NCBI GenBank assembly: GCA_934047225.1
Contig: OW203988.1
Location: forward strand, 744,001-808,000
Origin: Ypsolopha sequella
Lineage: Eukaryota > Arthropoda > Insecta > Lepidoptera > Ypsolophidae
DNA length: 64,000 nucleotides
Direction: 5' to 3'
In this document: in pieces, positions 20,326 through 31,437 of the stretch
How the letters are laid out: the number at the start of each line of letters is the position of its first letter
Numbering within the stretch: position 1 is the first letter of the stretch
Position numbers and translations under genes: made by a program
Notes under the pieces: model-generated
What the model was told of the DNA's origin: nothing
The model's database searches: none
The model's input: the letters and a program-made list of their open reading frames with translations, nothing else

Positions 20326-23262
20326 CTACCAACCTAAAGAAACTTCATGATGTGATTTTAAATTCTTTTTAAATATCGCCAATGAAGGCGATATACGTAT
20401 CTTCGTGGGTAAATCATTCCACAGACGAACGGCCTTGACCGAAAAGGACTTCCCATAAGCAGCAGAATTGTGCTTGGGAATAGTAAGAAGGCTATTTTCC
20501 TTACAGCGTAAGGAATTTACGAGATTGTATTTAATACGAAGATATTCAGGTGCGGAGGGATCGTTTAAAACGTTGTATAGAAGACTTAAGATATGAGTAT
20601 TCCTACGAAGGCGAATTGGGAGCCACTTTAGACGAGCACGAAATTCTGAGACGTGATCATACTTCCGCAATCCGAAGATAAAGCGAATGCACAAGTTTTG
20701 GAGACGTTCGAGTTTGCTCAGCAGCTCCTCAGTTATGTCTAAATAGCTTACATCCGCGTAATCAAGAATTGGGAGCAGTAGAGACTGTGCCAGCATAATT
20801 TTAGTTTGGAATGGAAGAAAGAACTGCAGCCGTTTGAGTGAATGGAAAGCTCCAAACACTTTCTTACTAACTGCTCCTACTTGAGGAGCCCAAGATAACG
20901 TGTTATCCATAAGGATACCTAAATTTTTAACACAATTGGTAAATGGGATCACTATATTGTCATACTTAATTTTTGTCACAACATTCAAGTCCAACTGTGC
21001 TAGTATTCTGGGAGTACCAAATATAATAGCCTGTGATTTATTTGGATTGAGCACCAAACCAAACGATTTTGTCCATTCGGAGATGATGTTCAGGTTATCG
21101 TTAATCAAGTCAATAGCAGTATTAATATCGCCAGGTTCAGTGCCTGTATAAAGCTGCAAATCATCGGCATAAAGGTGATAAAGAGATGAAAGATGACTAG
21201 CCAGGATATTAATAAAAAGGGAGAAAAGTAAAGGAGATAAAACGCCACCTTGTGGGACGCCAGCAAGTACCGGACACCAGTCTGAAGAACCAGTATCAGT
21301 GCGAACACACTGCTGACGACCTTTAAGGTATGACTCGAACCAAGCAGTTGCTGTCGGAGATACGTTAAGCGAGCGTAGGATACTTAACATAATGTCAAAG
21401 TCAACGGTGTTAAACGCGTTGCTAAAATCTAACAACGTAACAACAGTGATTTTATGATTATCCATATTTTCTCTTATGTCGTCAGTGATCTTAATAAGAG
21501 CACTGACCGTGCTGTGTCCTTTACGAAATCCGGATTGGAAGGGATTGAGGAGTTTGTTACAGGAGAGGTATTCACAAAGTTGTTCATGAACAAGTCGTTC
21601 AAGAACTTTTGACAGCAGGGGAAGGATTGAAATAGGGCGGAACTGAGATAAAATGGTAGGATTGTTTACCTTAGGGAGAGGAATAATGAATGCTCTTTTC
21701 CAAGAACTGGGAAAGGCGCTGGATATAAAAGAGAAGTTGAGAAAATTGGTAATGTGAGGGAGGACAATGTCAATCACAGGAGTAATCATTTTTAAGCTAA
21801 TGTCATCAAATCCAACGGCTTTACTTGTAATATATAGTATGCAGCGCTTAACGTCACGATCAGTGACTTGCCTAAAATTAAAAGGAGAAAAATCAGGGGC
21901 AGGTAGACTTAAAAGGTGTGATATAGTATTGTTTTTAGTAATTACATCTAACACAAAAGGTGGAGATGAGAAATGGTTGTTAAGAGCAGTTAGATCAACG
22001 TCCACGGAAGCATTATTCTGTGATTTACCAATGCCCAATGATTTAAGAAAATGCCACAGTTGTGAGCTGTTGCTTGAATTTTCAATGCTAGAGTGAATAT
22101 GTCGGCGTTTAGCGTCTCTACACACTCTATTACACCGATTTCGCAGTTCTTTATACAGGTCATGATTACCGTCTGTTGGATCCTTCTTGTACCGAAATTT
22201 TGCATGATCTCTCTTTGCCATAAGAGCTTTAATTTGATCGGTGAGCCATGGTGCTGGGAGTTGCTTAACTCTCACAGGATGATATGGGGCGTGTTTATCA
22301 TAAAGTTGAATGAGTAGGTAATTAAACCGCTCAATTTTACTATCGATGTCCTGTAATAGCTCAAGCTCATCCCAGTCAATTTTCAAGGCATCTTCACAAA
22401 GTTGCTGTAAATCCATTCTGTTAAAATTACGCTGGAGAATAGTACGCTTTTTGGGTTTAGGGGTACGCACCTTGTAAGAAAGGAAGATAAGGTCATGATA
22501 AGAGAAACAGTCGGCGCTTAGTTGGCCGTGGTTACTTACAAGGTCAGGAGAAGAGACTATCATCAGGTCTAAGAGAGTGGGAGCAGAGTTAGGGGGATGA
22601 TGAGTGGCCTGTAGGGGTAAAATAATAAGATTTTTGTCAGATACAATTGACTGAAGTCGTTTAGAGCGATGGTCGTCTTTAAGAAGGCACGTGTTGAAAT
22701 CTCCCATAACAATTGTATTATCAAAGAGTGGGGTAAGTTGATCTAGGAGATTTTCAAAAGATTCGAAATATTTGACGTGACAGTCGGGGCTGTAATAGAC
22801 GCCGAGCAATATTCGACTATGATTTAGGGTGACCTCAAGAAGTAAATGTTCAGCCATCCCATCATATTCTCCAGGAGATTTACTAATAACCGTGAACGGT
22901 ATATGACTCCTAAGGTAAATAGCCACTCCACCGCTACCAACAACAAGACGGTCATTCCGAATTAGTTGGAAACCAGGTAAAGGGTACATTGTGGAGTCGA
23001 GAGTTGGCTTTAAAAAAGATTCAGAAACTAATACCGCATGTATATTATTATTGCCAAAGGATGTAAGCATATCTGAGTGGTGGTGAGGAATACTCTGGGC
23101 ATTTATGTGAACTACATTAAAAGATTTGCGGGAATTGCAAAAAACAGAATTGATCTGTGAAGATAGAGGGGCATAAGATGTGTTAAGGTCGCTGACTGAT
23201 TCATCTGAGGAAGTGCAGGAAAAGTAGTTGTCGAAGCTAGTAGTTGACTCATAATCACTCAT
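20326..23262 (-). CDS. LINE ORF2: endonuclease-reverse transcriptase, intact
   Basis: This 978-residue open frame encodes an apurinic-type endonuclease followed by a reverse transcriptase, the enzymes that nick target DNA and copy the LINE RNA into it. Endonuclease landmarks are HINAQS at 52-57, GDFN at 187-190 and the histidine-containing SYHDLIFL at 254-261. The last has tyrosine in place of the more usual aspartate or histidine. The polymerase shows FRPIS at 541-545, LDFSNAF at 611-617, GVPQGGVLSP at 668-677 and the catalytic YADD at 698-701. A C-terminal domain of the CR1/Daphne-like type (LKWLPIRLRR, LWNDLP) completes it. There is no internal stop, so the enzyme may be functional. The start MSDYES was chosen as the first ATG of the frame. 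Confidence 0.9.
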   Translation of the reverse strand: MSDYESTTSFDNYFSCTSSDESVSDLNTSYAPLSSQINSVFCNSRKSFNVVHINAQSIPHHHSDMLTSFGNNNIHAVLVSESFLKPTLDSTMYPLPGFQLIRNDRLVVGSGGVAIYLRSHIPFTVISKSPGEYDGMAEHLLLEVTLNHSRILLGVYYSPDCHVKYFESFENLLDQLTPLFDNTIVMGDFNTCLLKDDHRSKRLQSIVSDKNLIILPLQATHHPPNSAPTLLDLMIVSSPDLVSNHGQLSADCFSYHDLIFLSYKVRTPKPKKRTILQRNFNRMDLQQLCEDALKIDWDELELLQDIDSKIERFNYLLIQLYDKHAPYHPVRVKQLPAPWLTDQIKALMAKRDHAKFRYKKDPTDGNHDLYKELRNRCNRVCRDAKRRHIHSSIENSSNSSQLWHFLKSLGIGKSQNNASVDVDLTALNNHFSSPPFVLDVITKNNTISHLLSLPAPDFSPFNFRQVTDRDVKRCILYITSKAVGFDDISLKMITPVIDIVLPHITNFLNFSFISSAFPSSWKRAFIIPLPKVNNPTILSQFRPISILPLLSKVLERLVHEQLCEYLSCNKLLNPFQSGFRKGHSTVSALIKITDDIRENMDNHKITVVTLLDFSNAFNTVDFDIMLSILRSLNVSPTATAWFESYLKGRQQCVRTDTGSSDWCPVLAGVPQGGVLSPLLFSLFINILASHLSSLYHLYADDLQLYTGTEPGDINTAIDLINDNLNIISEWTKSFGLVLNPNKSQAIIFGTPRILAQLDLNVVTKIKYDNIVIPFTNCVKNLGILMDNTLSWAPQVGAVSKKVFGAFHSLKRLQFFLPFQTKIMLAQSLLLPILDYADVSYLDITEELLSKLERLQNLCIRFIFGLRKYDHVSEFRARLKWLPIRLRRNTHILSLLYNVLNDPSAPEYLRIKYNLVNSLRCKENSLLTIPKHNSAAYGKSFSVKAVRLWNDLPTKIRISPSLAIFKKNLKSHHEVSLGW

Positions 23263-23765
23263 TTATATACCTATGATAATATATAGGTCTATATATTTAT
23301 ATAAATAATTTTAAAATAGTACTTAAAATACTTCTAAGTATAGATAAATACTTGAAAAATAAAATAAATACCTACCTAGTTTTAAACTTAGGTCAAGAAG
23401 ATGGAATTACATTCCATCACTCACCTGCCAGTAAGACTGTAAAGACGTACAATTACACAACCAAGCAAATAATATAGTGCATAACATGACACACATAAGA
23501 AAAAGAAAGGTATTATTATTGACTACTAAGGAAATGGTTAAAGTTAATAGTTGTTCCGTAACTTTGAACATTAAAATAAAACTAATAAATTTATTTCGGA
23601 ATGCAGGCAATGCAGCTGATCAAATGTCAAAAGTGAGTGACTTTGTATAAAAACAAAACACAGTACACCCTCAGAAAACCAAGAAATTACAGTAGAGGGT
23701 AGTTACATTAAGATGAGTGGAAACATGAAAACTGAAAATTTCACACTACTTGGACACTTTTGTGG
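23263..23765 (-). other. Spacer between LINE ORF1 and ORF2
   Basis: About 500 AT-rich bases without a domain separate the ORF1 stop from the ORF2 start, unusually long for a bicistronic LINE. A 67-residue minus frame (23407-23610) is probably fortuitous. Confidence 0.5.
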
Positions 23766-24566
23766 CTAGTTCTTTTGACGAGGTTTTCGGTCCCTAGTGG
23801 GTGCAGTTTTCTGTTCCCTGGGCTGTCTAGCTTTCGTGTCATTTCTCGGAACCACTGTGGAGTCCTTGCGCAGGATGTCGGGATTGTCCTTTATAATCTG
23901 CGCCAGGACAGTAAAGGTATCGACCTTTTTGCGGTTACCTCCGGGAAGTAGTACCACCACACGCCCCTCCTGCGTCCAGCAACGCCTCATCTCTATCTTC
24001 TTACGTGCTTCAGCGAAGATTCTGTGTCTGTTCTTCGTAAGAAACTCAGACAGTGTGATAGTGGATCCTTTGAGTTGGGTCTTCTGACTCCAGATGTTTG
24101 AGCGGACCCGATAATCCCTAAAGCGAGCAAGTATGGGACGGGGATTCTTGGATTTGGGATTTTTACCACCGAGCCGATGACAGGAAGATATCATCTCGTT
24201 GCTGAAGTTGTCCAGATGAAGCTTGGTGACAATCAGGCCAGCAATAACATCAGGAGGAGACTCATTTTCCGATTCTGGAATGCCATGGAATAATAGAATT
24301 TTTTGCCTAGATCTAGTTTCGACATCATCCATTGCTCTTATTAAGAGATCAACTTGGGATTTGAGTAATAACACAGTGTCCTGGATGTATGACTTGAAAT
24401 TTTGATAGTCTGCAGCTAGTGAAGAGAGGTTGGGAGACTGCGAGGAGTTACTATCACCGGCCAAGTTGGCTGCTCGAGCCTCAAAGGAAGCCAAACCGGT
24501 TTTAAACTGTTCACTCATGTTCTCCATGGTCCCTTGTACCTTATATAGTTCACTTATTATGTCCAT
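23766..24566 (-). CDS. LINE ORF1 nucleic-acid-binding protein, intact
   Basis: This 266-residue frame lies upstream of and in the same sense as the endonuclease-reverse transcriptase. Residues 1-80 are helical and suited to a coiled coil. Residues about 85-190 contain the ILLFHGIPESENE and ISSCHRLGG motifs of the RRM-like domain found in L1 and insect LINE ORF1 proteins. The C-terminal 35 residues are strongly basic (KARQPREQKTAPTRDRKPRQ). Such proteins coat the LINE RNA and act as chaperones. The reading frame is uninterrupted. The start MDIISEL is the first ATG. Confidence 0.85.
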   Translation of the reverse strand: MDIISELYKVQGTMENMSEQFKTGLASFEARAANLAGDSNSSQSPNLSSLAADYQNFKSYIQDTVLLLKSQVDLLIRAMDDVETRSRQKILLFHGIPESENESPPDVIAGLIVTKLHLDNFSNEMISSCHRLGGKNPKSKNPRPILARFRDYRVRSNIWSQKTQLKGSTITLSEFLTKNRHRIFAEARKKIEMRRCWTQEGRVVVLLPGGNRKKVDTFTVLAQIIKDNPDILRKDSTVVPRNDTKARQPREQKTAPTRDRKPRQKN

Positions 24567-25051
24567 TTTTACAATAATTTGTAGATGAAGTTTGTTTTGT
24601 GTATGGGGTCAAAGGTCACTTTACACAAAATTGGCTTTGTTATTGACAAAAAGCACTGCAAACACTAGATGGGATTAACTGGCAGGTGAGTGGCACTTTT
24701 AACTTAAACACACATTAAATTACTGTGTATAATTAATTAAATATTAAATTTTAATCAGAGGTTAAATTTTATGACTTTATTTGTTTGGCTACCCACCACC
24801 AAAAAAAAAGAAGCTACTATTTTGTTTCAATATCAGATTTAATGATTTGATTCAATGAGTTAGGTTAGGTTTCATTTTCATTTCATATCAATAAAAAAAT
24901 TCTACTGAAGACTTGGCTGTATGGGCATAGTTCCCTTTGCCTACCCAGAATGGGTGAAGAAAACAAAAAAAAAATCTCTGCTTATATTCTTTTACGGTTG
25001 GCGCCATTTTCCAAAAATTTTCTTTGCGGGTTTACTTGTTTGTTGCACAAA
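24567..25051. other. LINE 5' UTR and flank, boundary not resolved
   Basis: The 5' end of the LINE probably falls between 24567 and about 24760. No target-site duplication of the 3' tail flank could be recognised with confidence. The rest is AT-rich with no gene. Confidence 0.4.
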
Positions 25052-25205
25052 ATGAGTAATTTCGACGATATTTTATTTGAATTGACACCACCGGAACTCA
25101 GTATAATTGCACAAAATGCTTCGGAGAACATTTTACCGGAAAAGTCAAAAAGTCGCTACATATCTACATACTACGAATTTATTGCGTGGAGTATTAGTAA
25201 GTTGA
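25052..25205 (+). pseudogene. Possible tyrosine-recombinase-type ORF, first exon
   Basis: The frame MSNFDDILFELTPPELSII followed by SENILPEKSKSRY and YYEFIAW resembles the N-terminus of scattered arthropod ORFs of the Crypton/tyrosine-recombinase type, where an LPEKSK-xRY-xxYxxF-xW segment begins a SAM-like core-binding domain. It runs into attagtaagttg, which could be a splice donor, and no further domain follows. Instead a GC-rich foldback lies 75 bases downstream. The attribution is by motif memory only. Confidence 0.45.
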
Positions 25206-25276
25206 GTTTATTGTGTTTTTATTATTTTATTAAATTGCTTCATTTTTTCGCAACTGTATTAAAAATAGTTGTTCAG

Positions 25277-25397
25277 TACTCGTGCGGAACCGTCATTGCA
25301 ACTTGTTCCGACTGTCAACCCTCACCTTCGGCTGCGCCTCGGCTCGGGTAGACATTTGTCGGAACTCTTTGCAATGACAGGCTTTCCGCACTCGTAA
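25277..25397. repeat. Foldback repeat with 35-38-base arms
   Basis: actcgtgcggaaccgtcatt and onward to ttccgac (left arm) faces gtcggaactctttgcaatga through ccgcactcgt (right arm) around a GC-rich loop cttcggctgcgcctcggctcg. Similar cgagtgcgg/ccgcactcg and cactcgccttcggctcgtg vocabulary recurs at 44830-45045. Confidence 0.8.
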
Positions 25398-25589
25398 TGA
25401 AATATACTATAACCGCAAATAACGGTAAAAATAAAGCATATATGAAGTCTGAATAGTGATGAATCAATAATTAACTTAGTTAATTTTTGATTTCAATGTA
25501 AAATTTCCACTTTTTCTGGCTTAATCCGCAGATAATTATTTTTTAATCTACTGTTAACATTGATTGGTCTTTCAGAAACCGGGGGTTGG

Positions 25590-25703
25590 TAACGTACCTC
25601 TATGTCAGTAATGTACCACTATGGTAGTAACATACCTCTATGTTGGTAATGTACCTCTATGTTAGTCATTTACCTCTATGTTAGTAATGTACCCCTATGG
25701 TAG
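25590..25703. repeat. 19-bp minisatellite (6 copies)
   Basis: The unit taatgtacctctatgttag repeats six times with scattered substitutions, then decays into an AT-rich flank. Confidence 0.9.
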
Positions 25704-26139
25704 TAATATTCTATTTTATAGACCATGGGTAAGTGGTCTGTGCTATTTAATTCTACACGTACCATGGAGAAGTGGTCTCTTCTATTTATATTAGTGAAAT
25801 TTCCATTGAACCCCTGAATCTTTTGCAGTTAAATTAAGTATGTTATGTTTTTTTATAATCATGAGATTTCATGAATTTCAATGATTCCTCCGAACTTGTA
25901 TTGATTGAAATAACGGACCAATGATTATATCAACAATTATTCAAAATAAGCATCGTATTGATTTTGTAATTTAATTTGTTAAATTCGTCTCGTTGTACAT
26001 AAATATTGTACATAAATATCAAGACAAGGAAAAAGACCGAAGACCCTCCTAAATAATTCTCTCTGCATACTGTTATTTGTGGTCGATTGTATTTTTGCAG
26101 CGAGTCGTTCGGCTTAGCTTCGATATCGGGTAAACAGGC
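25704..26139. other. No gene recognised; Copia left flank
   Basis: Two near copies of accatgg..aagtggtct lie at 25722-25745 and 25760-25785. tgtatttttgcag at about 26088-26100 looks like a splice acceptor, followed by a short GC-balanced stretch that continues beyond the Copia insertion at 31077, but no exon could be demonstrated. Confidence 0.4.
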
Positions 26140-26457
26140 TGATAGAATGTGGTCAAGTGGAAGTGGTGCGAAGGGTGGACGCGGACTCCAGGGCGTGGAA
26201 ATAAAAACGCTGAGTATTATGACAATTAGTGAAACTTTTAATACACTAAAAGAACACCAATTAGTAGACGCCAAACACCAGATGTAAATAAATATAACAA
26301 CAGCAAACAAAAACATTGCACGACTTGATTGTCGATAGTCAGAGACAAGACAGAGATTGATCATAGACAACACAGGAAGTGACAGATATCGATGCATTCA
26401 AAAAGACCTATTGTAAAGCATACACAAACACATGCTACTAAAATATAATATTTTACA
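26140..26457 (-). repeat. Copia 3' LTR
   Basis: On the minus strand it begins TGTAAAATATT and ends TTCTATCA (TG...CA). It matches the other LTR except for one base. Confidence 0.97.
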
Positions 26458-26466
26458 CTTCCCCTT
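26458..26466 (-). promoter_or_regulatory. Copia polypurine tract
   Basis: AAGGGGAAG on the minus strand directly adjoins the 3' LTR, where plus-strand DNA synthesis would be primed. Confidence 0.85.
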
Positions 26467-26589
26467 ATGCTTAACAATAACAATACAAACATGTATAATC
26501 TCACAATATTAACAATATTTAACATGCTCACTCTACATATAAGCAAAAAAAAACATTCCATACAAATTTATATTTCTTAATTATAAAAT

Positions 26590-29500
26590 TCAACATGTCT
26601 TTATATTAAAATCTTTAATAAAGCTATAATGCTTCAATGAGCTTAATGGTTTAGTTAACACATCAGCAATCATTAATTCTGTTGACATATATCTTACACT
26701 AATATAATGCTTTTGTACCAAATCCTTGACAAAATGGTAACGTAGATCTATGTGCTTTGTACGCTTGTGGCAATATTCTTTAATTTCCAATAATTTGAGC
26801 GCACTCTGGTTATCGTTATATACAAGAATATCAAAACTTTTAGTTAATATCTCGGAAAGAAAGTTTTTCACAAAGCACAAGTCTTTACAGACATCACTTA
26901 TTGCTAAGTATTCCGCTTCTGTACTGGACATCGCCACACAGCGCTGTTTGCGGGACTCCCAGTTTACAGTGCAATTCCCTAGCTTAATAACATAGCCAGT
27001 GTAAGACTTTCTGTCTACAGGGTCATTGGCCCAATCTGCATCCGTCCATGCGGTTACATTATAATTATCACACTTACTAAAATGTAATCCATAATTCAAT
27101 GTACCCGCTAAATATCTGAGTATACGTTTAGCAGATAGCCAATGACTCTTATCGAAACAGTTATTAAATTGGCTAAGTTGGCTGCACGCAAAAGTTATAT
27201 CCGGCCTAGTACATACTGACAAATACATCAAACAGCCCATTAATTCCCTGAATTTGTAAGTATTCTCATCTAAGCTTTCCTTTTCAGCTTTATACAACTT
27301 TGAGTTTAACACCATAGGTGTGGACACAGGTTTACAATTTGTCATTCCAAATCTGACTAACAATCGTTTTATATACTCTGATTGATCAAGGACTATACTG
27401 CCTTTTGTTCTATTCCTGGTTATTTTCATTCCCAAACAATTTTTTAGTTCTCCTAAATTCTTAATATCAAATTCTTTTTCTAACATTTTTATCAAAGATA
27501 TTTTACTAGAACTATTACTGAAAATATAGAAGTCATCGACATACAGAGCTATGATAGTTAGTTCACCATTGTTACATTTCTTTATATACACACATGGTTC
27601 ACATTTACTTTGACAATAACCATTTTCAAACAAAAAATTATGTACTTTAATGTTCCACATCCTACTTGCCTGTTTAAGGCCATAAATACTTTTGCGTAAT
27701 AAGCAAACTTTATTGCCATCTGAAAAACCCTGCGGTTGCTCCATATAAATCTTTTCATTCAAATCTCCGTTCAAGAAGGCAGCAGCGACATCTACATGTT
27801 CTATGTTCATATCGAGTTTGATTGCTAGAGAAAATAAAATTCTCATCGTAGAATGTCGCACAACTGGAGAGAACGTTTCACTGTAGTCCACTCCAAATTT
27901 CTGAGTGAAACCACGAGCAACTAAGCGAGCTTTAAACCTATCAAAGTTACCTGATGCATCATGTTTTAGTTTGTAGACCCACTTACATTTTACTACATTG
28001 TCTTCAAGTGGACGATCCACCAGCTCCCAAACATTATTTTTAATTAATGATTCGTATTCACTCTTCATAGCAGTCTGCCACTGTTGACTATTGCAAGAGG
28101 CCATTGCCTCATCATACGATTGTGGTTCATCTAATAATGCAGCCTGCACGAACAAAGATAATTCATATTCATCATACCTTTTCGGTAGCACAGACCGTGT
28201 ACTACGTACAGGACGACCAACAACGGTCTCAGGAACCTCTGGACTAGACTGGCCTTCCCCTACAACTGTAGTCTCGTCCTCTGACGATGACTGATCAGAA
28301 CTGCTCTCACGGGCCATGGCCGACGGCTCGTGGAAGCTGAGGTCATTTTCAGTCCCAGCTCCTGAAATTACAGTAGAATCATCATTAATTACAGTACTAG
28401 AATTCAATTCATTGTTAGATTCTTGGGCATTATTTAATTCATTTGAAATTTTATTATTTATTAATCCAATACTAGTATCATTGAACATAGTATCATTATT
28501 CATGTCATTATTATAAAACGAATTTTCCAGAAATTCAACATTCCTTGAAATAATAATTTTTCTAGGCTCTGACGGCTTTATTAATCTATACCCTTTGGAG
28601 GTTTCACTGTAACCAACGAAAATGTACCTTTCAGACTTAACATCAAGCTTCCTTCGCCTTTGCTCGGGAACTAAAGAGTATGCAATGCAACCAAATACAC
28701 GTAGGTGACCAAGATCAATTTTAGATCCAGTCCACACCTCCTCTGGTAACTGTCCTGGTAAAGCAGCTGTAGGGCATCTATTTTTCAAATATATTGCAGT
28801 CATTACCGCCTCGCCCCAATAGCTCTTACAGAGACCAGCCCCATAAAGCATGCATCTCGCTTTTTCCATTAATGTTCTGTTCAACCTCTCAGCAATGCCA
28901 TTTTGCTGAGCACAATAAGGCACAGTTTTCTGGTGAACAATACCCTCCTTTGTTAAATATGAAGCAAATTTGTCATTACAATATTCGCCCCCATTATCAG
29001 ATCTAAGACATTTAATAGGCAAACCACACTGCTTCTCCACTAAAGCTTTAAATTTTATAAAACATGACATTACCTCGGACTTGCATCGCATCAAGTATCC
29101 AAAAGACTTTCTGGAGAAGTCATCTGTAAATGTCACCAAGTAGCGTGCACCACCCCAGCTACATTCCTGCATAGGACCACATACATCGCTAAGTATGAGC
29201 TCCAGTAGACAGCCTGCCCGCTTTGCCTGGCCCTTGGGGAACGATTTCGCCTTCAGCTTCCCCTCGAGACAGGGAATGCATTCCTTGAATGTCTGCTCGT
29301 CTACACTGTTCTGAAACATGACACCACAAGCACTATCTTTCAGAGCACACATACCTCCGATACTTAAATGTCCCAGCCTCCTATGCCAGACATCAGTCGG
29401 CATACTTGTTGTAGCAACAGCACTATGTGCATCCTGCGACTCCTGCAGGTTTAAAGGGTGCACAGCTTTCTGTGGAGTTGAAAAACACACAACACCATCT

Positions 29501-30648
29501 AATTTAAAGACACCATTATCATTAGAAGCAGTACCTATAATATTTTCATTTTGATCATATATAGAACAACCGTCTCGAGTAAAAACAACTTTCAAGCCTT
29601 TGCTTGTCATTTTGCTGACTGACAAAAGATTTGTCGACAACTGTGGAACATACATCACATCAACAATATGTCTTTTTTTGTTAGATATCAAGATCTCTAT
29701 GTTCCCCGTCCCTTGACTGAGCATTTTTTCATTATTAGCTATAGAAACATAGTTATTATTTAACTTAAAATCCCTTAATAAGTCCTTATTATTGCTCATA
29801 TGAGCTGTACATCCTGAATCAAGTAACCAATCACATGCACTATGCGCACTAGCTAATGCTGACACTAGCAAAGTCTGTTGATAACCATCACCAGTGCTCC
29901 TTCTTCTGTCATTTTTCAACTTGAAGCACTTTGCCCTAACATGTCCAGGCTTCTTGCAGTAATGGCACACCAGCGGCTTGCGCCGAGACACAAAAGCCAT
30001 GTTAGACGCACTTGCATTTTCCACATTATTTTTGCGAAAATCTTCCTGTAGTAATCGGGTTCATACTAATTCACTGGATAATGTTGATGTGATACACGCT
30101 GTTTCCAAGTTAGACACCAACACATCATAGTCCTGGGGAAGCCCACTGAGAAGCAATTCTGCCACCTCTTGATCATCAATATTACGCCCAATATCGGCCA
30201 GTTGTTGAACCATCGTCATGATGCCATTGATGTAGTCAGTCATGCCAGAGTATTGACTGTACTCAGCACGATGAAGCTGTCGTAAAAGGGTCACCCTTCG
30301 GTACAAACCCTTATCTTCAAAGACTTCTTTCAATTTAGACCATGCATCTTTAGCAGTACTACATGTGTTCACATATTGATAGCATGAGGGCTTCAACCCC
30401 AAACAGATGCGAGACAGCGCACGTTCATCGCGTGCAGCATCAGAAACCGTCGTACCTTCAACACAGCTCCACAGTCCATCTAGTTTGAGCGCCATCTTCA
30501 TGGTGAATTTCCACGAGTTGTAGTTGGATACGCCCTCCAATTTCTCCATATGGAAGCCACCTGCCATATACGTTTCGCCGAGAGATGGTCTGGAAGCAGC
30601 AGCATCCAACATGCCCGAATTAGGGCTAACCTCGCCCGCCGTCGGCAT
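26590..30648 (-). CDS. Copia Gag-Pol polyprotein, one in-frame TGA
   Basis: From the ATG at 30648 the frame runs 1,353 codons to the stop at 26590, broken only by TGA at 30061-30063. Before the stop lies a UBN2/Copia-type Gag (LEGVSNYNSWKF, LLSGLPQDYD). Numbering from 30024, after it come the CCHC knuckle CHYCKKPGHVRAKC (20-33) and a protease with DSGC (69-72). The integrase has an HHCC finger (H214, H219, C249, C252) and catalytic D280, D343, E379. The reverse transcriptase has YVDD (828-831) and the RNase H TDADW (about 994-998). All catalytic residues are present. The stop falls inside Gag rather than at a Gag/Pol border, so a point mutation is likelier than programmed readthrough. Confidence 0.93.
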
Positions 30649-30740
30649 GCTCGCCAGTAAGCAAGATACCACGACACAAATTTCCACACCGAATCCGCAA
30701 TCCACCAAACGATTGAGACGCACCTCGATTGTTTTCGTCC

Positions 30741-30753
30741 GGGGCTCAGAACC
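30741..30753 (-). promoter_or_regulatory. Copia primer-binding site candidate
   Basis: On the minus strand GGTTCTGAGCCCC immediately follows the 5' LTR. Copia elements are commonly primed by an internal part of initiator tRNA-Met, and this word resembles that class of site, but the tRNA was not verified. Confidence 0.5.
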
Positions 30754-31071
30754 TGATAGAATGTGGTCAAGTGGAAGTGGTGCGAAGGGTGGACGCGGAC
30801 TCCAGGGCGTGGAAATAAAAACGCTGAGTATTATGACAATTAGTGAAACTTTTAATACACTAAAAGAACACCCATTAGTAGACGCCAAACACCAGATGTA
30901 AATAAATATAACAACAGCAAACAAAAACATTGCACGACTTGATTGTCGATAGTCAGAGACAAGACAGAGATTGATCATAGACAACACAGGAAGTGACAGA
31001 TATCGATGCATTCAAAAAGACCTATTGTAAAGCATACACAAACACATGCTACTAAAATATAATATTTTACA
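30754..31071 (-). repeat. Copia 5' LTR
   Basis: 318 bases with TG...CA ends on the minus strand, one difference from the 3' LTR. Reading frames entering the LTR (up to 31011) are open but not part of Gag. Confidence 0.97.
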
Positions 31072-31364
31072 CAGGCTGTATGCAAATGAGGGTATGTGCA
31101 TGGCGAGGGCAGGGGAGGGGTGCGCCACGGGGGAGGGTGTGGGTTCAGGAGAATTGTTTATGTTGCTCCCGTGCGTGGCGGGAATGTCGTGACGTCATGT
31201 CGTGTCGCCGGATTCAGTGTTCACCATCTTACACGTACTCATCTAACTGTTAGAAATCTTAATAAAACACTGTACCGGTGTAAACGGACGATTATTATTA
31301 TAATTGAATTAAACCACAAAGTGTGCTAACCATACGGAACAACTGTCTTTCAGAAACATACCTG
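31072..31364. other. G-rich and CpG-bearing unassigned sequence
   Basis: Beyond the Copia duplication, 31096-31145 is G-rich (gggcaggggaggggtgcgcc). cgtgacgtcatgtcgtgtcg, with a CRE-like TGACGTCA word, follows at about 31190, and an aataaaa signal at 31260. It could be part of a solo LTR or a decayed promoter. No partner copy is in the window. Confidence 0.35.
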
Positions 31365-31437
31365 CGTACATAAAGCAAGCACTTGCGTACATAGAGCAAG
31401 CACTTGCTTACATAGAGCAAGCACCTGCGTACATACA
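31365..31437. repeat. 21-bp minisatellite, short block (about 3.5 copies)
   Basis: Unit gcgtacatagagcaagcac plus tt or ct, in the same orientation as the long block at 32140-32487. Confidence 0.85.

Larger units (their letters stand above)
26140..31071 (-). mobile_element. Complete young Copia (Ty1/copia) LTR retrotransposon
   Basis: The element has two 318-bp LTRs (26140-26457 and 30754-31071) that differ at a single position (26259 against 30873). It is flanked by a perfect 5-bp duplication, CAGGC, at 26135-26139 and 31072-31076. A polypurine tract AAGGGGAAG sits against the 3' LTR. The internal region is one Gag-Pol frame with a single stop. Domain order Gag, zinc knuckle, protease, integrase, reverse transcriptase, RNase H (integrase before RT) places it in Copia. 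One LTR difference implies a recent insertion. Confidence 0.97.

Noticed and set aside
23422..24693. 14-base inverted pair actcacctgccagt / actggcaggtgagt
   Set aside because: It resembles splice-site consensus by chance and the bases do not delimit a recognisable element.
30649..31011. Extension of the Copia Gag frame into the LTR
   Set aside because: The open frame continues upstream through the leader and LTR, but the Gag-like sequence and first plausible ATG begin at 30648.
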